Shown piece by piece: positions 1-6,492 of a stretch of DNA of 6,509 nucleotides. The DNA comes from Streptomyces lilacinus (GTDB taxonomy: Bacteria; Actinomycetota; Actinomycetes; Streptomycetales; Streptomycetaceae): positions 7,091 through 13,599 of the forward strand of contig KL569494.1 in NCBI GenBank assembly GCA_000715685.1, given 5' to 3'. Position numbers and translations under genes: made by a program. The notes under the pieces were generated by a model that saw only the letters and a program-made list of their open reading frames with translations, did no database searches and was not told the origin of the DNA. Each line of letters opens with the position of its first letter. The stretch's first letter is position 1.

Positions 1-462
1 GGCAGCCGGCTGGAGCTGGCCGAGTACCGCTCGGTGATGGTGGCCCTGCGCCGCTACTTCGGCATCACCGTCGTCGACTGCGACACCCTGCCCAGCGAGC
101 TCTCGCGCACCGCCCTGTCGGCGGCCCAGGCACGCGTGCTGGTCACCCCGGCCACCGCCGAGGGCATCACCAGCACCCGCGCGGTGCTCGACTGGATGGC
201 CTCCCTCTCGCGGCCGAAGATGCTGGCGGGAACCGTCGTGGTCGTCGCGGCGTCGTCCCCCCACGTGACGCTCGACGTGACCGCGGCGAGCGAACACCTC
301 CGGCTCGACGGCGTGCAGGTGGTGACGCTGCCCTACGACCGGCACCTCGCCGCCGGCGGCCCCATCCGCACCGAACTGCTGGGCCAGGGCACCCGCGAGG
401 CCGTCACCGAGCTCGCCGCCGAGGTCCTCACCCGGGCCATGAGCAGGCGAAACCCTCGATGA
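1..462 (+). CDS. MinD/ParA-like (EspI-like) ATPase, C-terminal part
   Basis: This gene is cut by the window's left edge: the frame is open from base 1 and the first 153 visible residues run to a TGA at 460-462. The GTG at 34 is internal, because coding sequence continues upstream of it. The visible part looks like the second half of a deviant-Walker (MinD/ParA/SIMIBI) NTPase. A hydrophobic strand ends in VVDCDT, in the position of the MinD switch II aspartate. It is followed by a strand reading RVLVTPATAEG, equivalent to the segment after the ADxVLVPVTPE pattern of MinD. The Walker A motif lies outside the window. Such proteins are known as T7SS accessory ATPases (EspI in mycobacterial ESX-1) and lie next to eccC in streptomycetes. 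The substrate or partner here is unknown. An ordinary chromosome-partitioning ParA is less likely given the eccC neighbour. Confidence 0.75.
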   Translation, partial: GSRLELAEYRSVMVALRRYFGITVVDCDTLPSELSRTALSAAQARVLVTPATAEGITSTRAVLDWMASLSRPKMLAGTVVVVAASSPHVTLDVTAASEHLRLDGVQVVTLPYDRHLAAGGPIRTELLGQGTREAVTELAAEVLTRAMSRRNPR

Positions 463-584
463 CGGCCCGCAGCCCCCGGTCCGCGACGACGCGGGCACAG
501 CCCCCGATCAGCAGGCGACCTCCCGCGAGCAGCGGGCGACGTCCTTCGACGAGCAGGCGAAGCACCCGATGACCACCCGCATAG
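441..584 (+). repeat. Imperfect duplication of the stop/start junction upstream of eccC
   Basis: Bases 441-473 and 551-583 match at about 26 of 33 positions with an offset of 110 nt. Each copy holds GAGCAGGCGA, then a variable stretch, then CGATGAC and a CCCGCA. Two further weak copies lie between them, near 506-526 (contains CAGCAGGCGAC) and 527-550 (contains GAGCAGCGGGCGAC), giving units of about 21-24 nt. The spacer 463-568 consists largely of this material and I see no clear promoter in it. The simplest reading is local tandem duplication of an ancestral overlapping junction, followed by drift. Confidence 0.5.
459..572 (+). other. Possible 37-codon coupling mini-ORF between the MinD-like gene and eccC
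   Basis: An ATG at 459 overlaps the stop of the MinD-like gene (ATGA, 459-462). It opens a 37-codon frame whose own TGA (570-572) overlaps the eccC ATG at 569 in the same ATGA arrangement. Both ATGs are preceded, 8 nt away, by the same 10-mer GAGCAGGCGA (441-450 and 551-560), which contains a weak Shine-Dalgarno-like AGGCGA. Translation could therefore be relayed from the MinD-like gene to eccC. The predicted peptide is rich in Arg, Ser and Pro, resembles nothing I recognise, and has poorer third-position G/C (29 of 37 codons) than a real gene here. A functional peptide is unlikely; a coupling relay or a duplication relic is more plausible. Confidence 0.25.
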
Positions 585-2992
585 TCCACCGCCCCGCCCG
601 GACCACCCGGCCCCTGCCGGCCCCCGAGGCGCGCACCATCGAGCCGCCGCCCAACCTGCCCGAGGGCAAGACGGGCGGCGCCCTGCACAGCCTCATGCCG
701 ATCGCGGGCGTGATGAGCTCCGTCATCATGATGACGGTCGTCCGCAACAGCCAGTTCGCCGGACTCGGCGCGATCGTGCTGGTCGTCACCGTCATCGGCT
801 CGGTCGGCATGCTGCTGTCGCAGCGCGGCAAGGCCCAGCGCACCCGCCGCCAGCAGCGCGAGCGCTACCTCGAGTACCTCGAGGAGCTCCGCGAGGAGCT
901 CGGCGCCGAGGAGCGCGAGCGCCGCGAGGTCGCCCGGGTCCTCGACCCGCCGCCCGAGGCGCTCTACGACCTCGTGCGCGACCCCGCCCGGCTGTGGGAG
1001 CGCCGCCGCCTCGACGCCGACTTCCTGCGCGTGCGCGTGGGCACCGGCCGGATGCCCGTACGGCCCCTGACGGTCGGCCAGCAGGGCGGCAGCGTCCTCA
1101 CCCCGCCCGACCGCTTCATGCTCAACGAGGCCGGGGCGCTGAAGAACCGCTTCTCCACCGCGGCCGACCTGCCGCTGACCGTGCCCCTCGACCGCGTCGG
1201 CAACGTCAGCGTCGTCGGCGAGCGCGAGGGCGTCCTGCGCGTCGCCCGCGCCCTGCTCACCCAGGCCGCCGTCACCCACGCCCCCGACGACGTCGCCCTC
1301 GCCCTCGCCTGCTCCGGCGACCGGATGGAGGACTGGGCCTGGCTCAAGTGGCTGCCCCACACCCTCGACCCGGAGGAGCACGACGGGCCCGTCAGCGCCC
1401 GCCGCATCGCCCCCTCCCTCGGCCAGCTGGCCCGGCTCATGAGCCGCGACCTGCGCGCCCGCGCCTCCTACGCCGCCGAGGTGCGCCGCGGTCTGTCCGG
1501 CAAGGAAGCCCTCGAGATGGCCGGCCGGCTCCTCGTCGTCAGCGACGAGTACGGCGAGGACGCGGCCGAACTGCCGCGGCCCGACGAGGCCGTGGCCCTG
1601 CAGGACATGGGCGTCACCGTGCTGCACCTGGTCGCCGAGCGCGTCCAGGAGCCCGGCCACGTCTCCCTGCGCATCACCGTCGACGGCGACCAGGTCCACA
1701 TCGAGGACCTGCGCCCCGCCGAACCCGTCACCGCCCGGGGCACCGTCGACCAGGCCACCGCCGCCGGCGCCGAGGGCCTGGCCCGACTGCTCTCCCCGCT
1801 GCGCCTGTCCGCCGAGTCCCTCGTCGACGCGCCGCTGTCCGGACCCGTGGACTTCGCCGAGCTCCTCGGCATCGACGACCCGGCCGCCCTCGACGTGCGC
1901 ACCCTGTGGCAGCCGCGCGGCGAACGCGCCTTCCTGCGCGTGCCCATCGGCGTCAGCGACAGCCGCGAACCCGTCCTCCTCGACCTCAAGGAAAGCTCCG
2001 AGCTCGGCATGGGCCCGCACGGCCTGTGCGTCGGCGCCACCGGCTCCGGCAAGAGCGAGCTCCTGCGCACCCTCGTCCTCGCCCTGGTGGCCACCCACCC
2101 GCCCGAGGACCTCGCCATGGTCCTCGTCGACTACAAGGGCGGCGCCACCTTCGCGCCCTTCGCCGACCTGCCGCACGTCGCCGGCGTCATCACCAACCTC
2201 GAGAACCAGGCCGGCCTCGTCGAGCGCGTCCACTCCTCCCTCGCCGGCGAGGTCCAGCGCCGCCAGCAGGTCCTCAAGGACGCCGGCAACGTCGCCGACA
2301 TCGGCCACTACGCCGCCCTGCGCGAGACCCGGCCCGACCTCGACCCGCTGCCGCACCTCTTCGTCGTCATCGACGAGTTCGGCGAACTGCTCACCGCCAA
2401 GCCGGACTTCATCGACCTCTTCCTGTCCATCGGCCGCATCGGCCGCTCCATCGGCGTGCACCTGCTGCTCTCCAGCCAGCGCATCGAGGGCGGCAAGCTC
2501 AAGGGCCTGGACACCTACCTCTCCTACCGGCTCGGCCTGCGCACCTTCTCCGCCGACGAGTCCCGCACCGTCCTCGACACCGCCGACGCCTTCAACCTGC
2601 CGCCCATCCCCGGCTTCGGCTACCTGAAGGTCGACGTGAGCGCGTACGAGCGCTTCAAGGCCAGCTTCGTCTCCGGCCCGTACCGCGGCCCCGCCCTGCG
2701 CGACACCGAGGACACCGGCCCGGTCGTCCTGCCCTACCCCGACTTCAACACCCTCGCCGAGCCCGAGGACGCCCCCGGCGACGCCGAACCGGCCATGCGC
2801 CACCGCAACCCCGGCCCCACCACGATGTCCGTCATCGTCGACCAGCTCCGCGAGGCCGCCGCCCCCACCCGCTCCATCTGGCTGCCCCCGCTGCCCGAAG
2901 CCGTCGCCCTGGACGCCTCCGCCGGCCCCGTGCAGGCCGGCGCCCGCGGCATGCAGCTCGCGGTGCGCCCCGGCGCGCTGAAGGTGCCGCTA
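569..2992 (+). CDS. eccC: EccC N-terminal portion: membrane anchor and ATPase domain D1
   Basis: Start: the ATG at 569 is the first possible start in this frame after a stop at 440-442, and it overlaps a preceding stop. Two hydrophobic helices lie at residues 41-58 and 65-84. They are followed by a highly charged Arg/Glu helical stretch (about 85-125) and a linker region up to about residue 440. Domain D1 carries a canonical Walker A, GATGSGKS, at residues 489-496 (Lys495), and a Walker B, VVIDEFGEL, with Asp602 and Glu603. An LLLSSQR strand follows, typical of the FtsK/EccC fold. D1 is the catalytically competent domain in studied EccC proteins, and all its key residues are present. True EccC sequence ends at LKVPL (residue 808). 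Read literally, the frame continues to a TGA at 4493-4495, but that tail is Arg/Pro-rich out-of-frame sequence and not protein-like. Confidence 0.9.
2991..2992 (+). other. Frameshifting deletion junction inside eccC
   Basis: The sequence around the break is GTGCCGCT|AGACCACC. On the left, frame 569 ends with LKVPL. On the right, the frame shifts by one position and begins TTLLRTLALSLA, the helix that directly follows a Walker A lysine. The expected segment between them, including the D2 P-loop (GGPQSGK-like in relatives), is absent. Losing 3n+2 bases, somewhat over 100, would explain both the missing residues and the frame change. The junction creates a CTA codon and a CTAG tetranucleotide, both very rare in streptomycete genes, and an in-frame TAG (2991-2993) just before the downstream half. 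Whether this is genomic or an assembly fault cannot be decided from one sequence. Confidence 0.75.
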
Positions 2993-2993
2993 G

Positions 2994-4475
2994 ACCACCC
3001 TGCTGCGCACCCTCGCGCTGTCGCTGGCCATGACCCACACCCCGCGCGAGGTCGGCATCTACGGGCTCGACCTGGTCGGCGGCGGCCTCGCCGCCCTCTC
3101 CGGGCTGCCCCACGTCGGCGGCATCGCCGGCCGCGCCGACCGCGAGCGGGCCGCCCGTACGGTCGAGGAGGTGCGCGGCATGCTCGCCGCGCGCGAGGAA
3201 CTCTTCCGCGAGCACGGCATCGACTCCGTCGAGCGGCTGCGCGAGCTGCGCGCCGAGGGCCGGCTGCCGGAGCTGTCCTCCACCGAGATCGTGCTCGTCA
3301 TCGACGGCTTCGGCGCCCTGCGCGACGACTTCGTCGAGATCGAGGACGCCGTCACCGACCTCCTCAAGCGCGGCGGCGGCTACGGCATCCACGTCGTGGC
3401 GTCGATGCTGCGCTGGAACGACGTCCGCATCGCCACCCAGGCCACCTTCGGCACCCGCGTCGAGCTGCGCCTCAACGACCCCGGCGACAGCAGCATCGAC
3501 CGCAAGCTCGCCGAGACCCTGGCCCCCGACGAGCCCGGCCGCGTCCTCACCGACGGCAAGCTCTTCGCCCAGACCGCGCTGCCCCGCATCGACTCCCTCG
3601 CCTCCACCTCCGAGCTGGGCCCGGCCGTCGAGCAGGCGGCCATGGTCATCGGCGCGTCCTGGTCGGGCGACGGCGCCCAGCGCGTCCGCGTCCTGCCGGC
3701 CCGCATCCCGACGGCCTCGCTGCCGTCGCCGACCGCCGAACCCAACCGCGTACCGATCGGCCTCGACCAGACCGCGCTCGCGCCCGTCCTGCTCGACCTG
3801 TTCAAGCGCGACCAGCACCTGATGATCCTGGGCGACAGCGAGTGCGGGAAGACCAACCTGCTGCGCCTGGTCACCCAGGGGCTGATGGAGCGCTACTCCG
3901 ACGAGGAGATCGTCTTCGCGGTCATGGACCCGCGCCGGGGCCTGCGCAAGCTCGTCCCCGAGGAGTACCGCGGCGGCTACGCGCACAACACCCGGCTCTG
4001 CGGCGCCCTGGCCGCCGGCATCGCCACCGAGCTGGAGAAGCGCATGCCGGACGACACCCAGGACGCGCTGATGTCCGGCACCTGGTACTCCGGGCCGCGC
4101 ATCGTCATCCTCATCGACGACTACGACATCCTCACCACCGCGGGCCAGCAACCGCTCGCGCCCTTCCTGCCGTTCATCCCCTCCGCCCAGGACATCGGCC
4201 TGCACTTCGTCGTCACCCGCCGGGTGGCGGGCGCCTCCCGCGCGCTGTACGAGCCGTTCATGATGACCCTGCGGGAGAGCGGCACCACGGCCGTCGTCAT
4301 GACCGGCGACCGGCAGGAGGGCCAGCTCTTCCCCGGCGTCTACGCCGCCGCCCAGCCGCCCGGCCGGGGCACGCTCGTCCGCCGCGGCGAGCCGACCCGA
4401 CTGATCCAGACCGCGCTGGCGGCCGAGGACGGCGACCGGACCGACACCCCCGGCACGCCGGGGAACCACGCCTGA
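2994..4475 (+). CDS. eccC: EccC C-terminal portion: ATPase domains D2 (truncated) and D3
   Basis: This frame is open from 2994, and its first ATG is at 3030. It encodes 493 residues from the junction, or 481 from that ATG. It starts with the helix after the lost D2 P-loop and continues through EVGIYGLDLVGGGL. A D2 Walker B strand, VLVIDGFG (Asp codon 3303-3305), has Gly where a catalytic Glu would sit. Domain D3 has Walker A GDSECGKT (3831-3854) and Walker B ILIDDYD (Asp codons from 4116). Degenerate D2 and D3 sites are usual in this family; these domains bind nucleotide and, in D3, the substrate export signal. The ATG at 3030 has no obvious ribosome binding site and falls inside the domain, so an independent protein is unlikely. 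The stop at 4473-4475 lies 16 bp before the next gene. Confidence 0.85.
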   Translation, partial: TTLLRTLALSLAMTHTPREVGIYGLDLVGGGLAALSGLPHVGGIAGRADRERAARTVEEVRGMLAAREELFREHGIDSVERLRELRAEGRLPELSSTEIVLVIDGFGALRDDFVEIEDAVTDLLKRGGGYGIHVVASMLRWNDVRIATQATFGTRVELRLNDPGDSSIDRKLAETLAPDEPGRVLTDGKLFAQTALPRIDSLASTSELGPAVEQAAMVIGASWSGDGAQRVRVLPARIPTASLPSPTAEPNRVPIGLDQTALAPVLLDLFKRDQHLMILGDSECGKTNLLRLVTQGLMERYSDEEIVFAVMDPRRGLRKLVPEEYRGGYAHNTRLCGALAAGIATELEKRMPDDTQDALMSGTWYSGPRIVILIDDYDILTTAGQQPLAPFLPFIPSAQDIGLHFVVTRRVAGASRALYEPFMMTLRESGTTAVVMTGDRQEGQLFPGVYAAAQPPGRGTLVRRGEPTRLIQTALAAEDGDRTDTPGTPGNHA

Positions 4476-4477
4476 GC

Positions 4478-4484
4478 AGGGGGA
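4478..4484 (+). promoter_or_regulatory. Ribosome binding site of the eccC-linked gene
   Basis: AGGGGGA lies 7 nt upstream of the ATG at 4492, immediately after the eccC stop. It is the clearest Shine-Dalgarno-like sequence in the window and fixes the start of the downstream gene. With only 16 bp between stop and start, cotranscription with eccC is expected. Confidence 0.65.
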
Positions 4485-4491
4485 CCACCGC

Positions 4492-5922
4492 ATGACCAAG
4501 GACGTGATCGCGCTCACCGAGCGCATGCCGGACGCCTGGAGCGTGCTGGCGGGCCTGCTCTCCGGCGGTCCCGACCTGCGCGTCCAGACCGCCGGCGACG
4601 GAGCCGTCGTCCAGCTCTGCGACGACGAGGGCCGGCCGCTGGTCTCCGTCGAGGCACCGCTGCTGATGCAGGTGCCCGGCGAGGCCGCGCGCCTGCTCGG
4701 CACGGACGCCGGCACCGCGCCGGAGGGGCCGCGCTGGTGGGTCGAGGCCCGCGCCTCCACGGCCGTCCCCCAGGCCGAACGGCTCGCCGGCGTCTTCGCC
4801 GCCCGGCTCGCCACGCTGCTCGGCGGCAGCGTCTGGCCGCCCGACGCCCCCGGCACCGAGGACCCCGGCCCGCCCGTCGACACCTCCGGCATCACCGCCG
4901 TCCCGGCCCCCGCCGCCGCCCAGCCCGCCGTCGACGTCCTCACCGAACAGGCCGCCGTCGTCCTGCAGGACCGCCCGGTCGTCGCCATGACCAGCTGGCT
5001 GTCCGAGGCCGTGCGCGCCGCCCTCGAGAGCGACCGCGGCCTGCAGGTCGTCACCCCCGGCCACTGCCGGCTCTCCCTGGCCACCCGCACCACGCTCGTC
5101 GCCCAGCCCTCGCGCTGGGTCGTGCAGGACCCGCGCGACGGCTACTACGACGGACTCTCCGGCGCCGTGCTGCGCTGGCAGGACGGCGCCTTCGCCCCCG
5201 CCCGCGACGCCCAGGGGGAGACCCCCGTCGCCGCCGCCTTCGCCGAGACCGCGCGCACCGACGAGCGCCAGCTGATCATCTCCCTGCGCACCCGCCACCA
5301 GCCCGACGCCCACCTCGTCCTCGGCGGCGCCCTCGAGGCCGCCTGGCAGAAGCTGACCGGCGCGCCTCCGGCCGGCTGGGGCACCGCCGAGCCCGCCAAC
5401 CTGCCCTGGTCCCGGCGGCAGCTCACCGACCTGGCGTACGAGCGCGCCCCCAAGCCCACCTGGACCGTCGTCGTCGGCGCCCCCGACCGCCCGGCCCAGG
5501 CCACCCTGCGCGTCGTCCGCACCTCCCAGGGCGTGGAGGAGGACATCACCCTCGCCCTCGGCTACGGCCCCGGCGAGCAGCCGCCCCTCGACGCCCTGCG
5601 CGAGCTCGCCGACGAACTGGTCACCCGGCACGGGCTGACGTCCATGCTCTGCCAGCTCCGCGAGGCCCGCCGCGACCTGACCGCCCCGCCGCGCCTGGAG
5701 CGCCCCCCGATGCCGTACGCCTTCGCCCTCGGCGCGGAGGAGGTCCGCGAGGTCGGCCGCACCCACGCGAGCCGCACCCCGCTCCCGAACCGCCCGATCG
5801 AGCTCGGCTCGGGGGCGCGGCCGGGCTTCTTCTACGTGCTGGGGGACGGCGAGTCGGCGGAGGGCTGGTCGTCGCTGGAGACGCTGATGCGGCACCTGCG
5901 CTCGTCGGAGAAGCCGGCGTAG
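4492..5922 (+). CDS. eccC-linked protein of unknown function, probably DUF6177 family
   Basis: The product is 476 residues, with no signal peptide and no convincing membrane segment, so it is probably cytoplasmic. It begins MTKDVIALTERMPDAW, a pattern I associate with the DUF6177 proteins encoded beside eccC in Streptomyces; this is recognition from memory and not a search result. Visible layout: an N-terminal domain (about 1-115) with a conserved-looking RWWVEARAS at 81-89; a Pro/Ala-rich linker (about 117-147); and a larger C-terminal domain (about 148-476) containing RPVVAMTSWL, RWVVQDPRDGYYDGLSGAVLRW and a Gly-rich end, RPGFFYVLGDGES. I see no P-loop or other catalytic motif. Its tight linkage to eccC suggests an accessory or chaperone-like role in type VII secretion, but this is inference. 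The TAG stop at 5920-5922 is followed at once by a hairpin terminator. Confidence 0.85.
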   Translation: MTKDVIALTERMPDAWSVLAGLLSGGPDLRVQTAGDGAVVQLCDDEGRPLVSVEAPLLMQVPGEAARLLGTDAGTAPEGPRWWVEARASTAVPQAERLAGVFAARLATLLGGSVWPPDAPGTEDPGPPVDTSGITAVPAPAAAQPAVDVLTEQAAVVLQDRPVVAMTSWLSEAVRAALESDRGLQVVTPGHCRLSLATRTTLVAQPSRWVVQDPRDGYYDGLSGAVLRWQDGAFAPARDAQGETPVAAAFAETARTDERQLIISLRTRHQPDAHLVLGGALEAAWQKLTGAPPAGWGTAEPANLPWSRRQLTDLAYERAPKPTWTVVVGAPDRPAQATLRVVRTSQGVEEDITLALGYGPGEQPPLDALRELADELVTRHGLTSMLCQLREARRDLTAPPRLERPPMPYAFALGAEEVREVGRTHASRTPLPNRPIELGSGARPGFFYVLGDGESAEGWSSLETLMRHLRSSEKPA

Positions 5923-5926
5923 TTCT

Positions 5927-5973
5927 CTCAATCGCTGGACGGACTGACTTCGTCAGTCCGTCCAGCGATTGAG
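5927..5973. terminator. Perfect 22-bp hairpin, bidirectional terminator between convergent genes
   Basis: Bases 5927-5948 and 5952-5973 are perfectly complementary, giving a 22-bp stem with a 3-nt TTC loop. The stem begins 4 nt after the TAG of the eccC-linked gene. Its far end abuts the stop (5974-5976, complement) of the minus-strand acyltransferase gene. There is no long T-tract on either side, which is common for actinobacterial terminators. The position between converging genes and the symmetry suggest it ends transcription from both sides. Confidence 0.85.
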
Positions 5974-6492
5974 TTACTTACGGAACACCCACCCCAGCCG
6001 CGGCTCCACCACCCATCGGAACACCCGCCGCACGGGCCGCGTGCACAACGCCGTCATCATCGCGACAGCGACGATCGTCACGACAAGGCCTGTCTCTTAT
6101 ACACACAGAGAATGTGTATAAGAGACAGGTACCACTCCCACCACCGCGACAGCTTGATCGGAAACGCGTGCAGCAGGAACGCGTACAGCGTCCCGCCGCC
6201 CAGCGCCGTGAACCACACCCGGCGCGCCGGCACCCACGCCAGGAAGCAGGCCGTCAGGACGGCGGCGCAGCCGAAGAGGGCGAACGTCATCACCGGCGCC
6301 GTCCAGAGCGGCTCGTGCAGCTCCTGGACGCTGTAGTTGCGGTAGAGCCACCCGGTGTCCAGCCGCGGCGCCAGCCAGTACGCCACCGCCACCGCCGCCG
6401 CGAAGACCGGGACCGCGGCGACGCGCACCCGGCGCCGTCGCAGCAGCTCGAAGTGGGAGCGCTCGAGCCGCAGGCCGATCACGAAGAACGGC
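5974..6492 (-). CDS. Acyltransferase-3 family membrane protein, C-terminal part, interrupted by adaptor sequence
   Basis: The gene enters from the right edge on the minus strand. The first part (6492 down to 6129) encodes 121 residues starting PFFVIGLRLERSHFELL. It has hydrophobic helices at RVAAVPVFAAAVAVAYWLAP, MTFALFGCAAVLTACFLAWV and the segment ending GTLYAFLLHAFPIKL. Adaptor sequence (6128-6090) then interrupts it. The second part (6087 down to 5974) encodes 37 residues in a different frame, including LVVTIVAVAMMTALC and VVEPRLGW, and stops at TAA. Both parts match the C-terminal multi-helix pattern of acyltransferase family 3 (OafA/fucose 4-O-acetylase-like) proteins, which acylate sugars or cell-surface molecules at the membrane. 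The catalytic N-terminal region is outside the window and the substrate cannot be named. A short internal stretch, perhaps ten codons, is probably missing at the adaptor. The gene converges on the T7SS operon and need not be related to it. Confidence 0.75.
6090..6128. other. Inverted pair of Tn5 mosaic ends (Nextera adaptor artefact)
   Basis: CTGTCTCTTATACACA (6090-6105) is followed after 7 nt by its exact reverse complement (6113-6128). This 16-mer is the first part of the 19-bp Tn5 mosaic end used in Nextera libraries. Translated, it gives peptides such as MCIRDR and SLIHI, familiar from contaminated database proteins. The flanking 9-mers (6081-6089 and 6129-6137) differ, so there is no Tn5 target duplication. 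It lies inside the acyltransferase gene and changes its frame. This is library adaptor built into the assembly, with genomic sequence probably lost at the join. Confidence 0.95.

Larger units (their letters stand above)
569..4475 (+). pseudogene. eccC: Type VII secretion ATPase EccC, whole gene, split by a frameshifting deletion
   Basis: EccC is the membrane-anchored motor of type VII secretion. It has an N-terminal pair of transmembrane helices followed by three FtsK/SpoIIIE-type ATPase domains (D1-D3) in the cytoplasm, recognises Esx substrates through its C-terminal domain, and powers their export. Here the 5' part (569 to about 2991) and the 3' part (about 2992-4475) are both clean EccC sequence but lie in different frames, so the genome as written cannot make one continuous EccC. 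Together they encode about 1,301 residues; streptomycete EccC proteins are somewhat longer, around 1,320 from memory. Neither half shows other decay: there are no internal stops and codon use is normal. The break is therefore either recent or an assembly error. The symbol is given on domain order and operon context. Confidence 0.85.

Noticed and set aside
463..568. CRISPR-like or iteron array suggested by recurring CAGGCGA words.
   Set aside because: The units are few, vary in length (about 21-24 nt) and are imperfect, with no unique spacers. Local duplication of the gene junction explains them better.
428..2803. Very long minus-strand open frame (791 codons), and a similar one at 2832-5093 (753 codons).
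   Set aside because: They lie opposite eccC and the linked gene, have low-complexity Gly/Ala/Val/Asp-rich translations, and match no domain. They are the usual antisense openness of high-GC genes.
994..3033. Plus-strand open frame of 679 codons overlapping eccC.
   Set aside because: Its translation is almost entirely Arg, Pro, Ala and Gly, whereas the EccC frame carries all expected motifs. It is an out-of-frame shadow.
2993..4495. Literal continuation of the eccC N-terminal frame for about 500 codons to a TGA overlapping the next ATG.
   Set aside because: The translation is Arg/Pro-rich, while the neighbouring frame carries D2 and D3 of EccC. The ATGA overlap at 4492 is fortuitous.
4737..5972. 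Plus-strand 411-codon frame running through the eccC-linked gene and into the terminator.
   Set aside because: Arg/Pro-rich shadow frame that overlaps the clearly protein-like 476-residue frame and reads through the hairpin.
6112..6336. Plus-strand 74-codon frame starting MCIRDR.
   Set aside because: Its start lies in the Nextera adaptor and the remainder is antisense to the acyltransferase.
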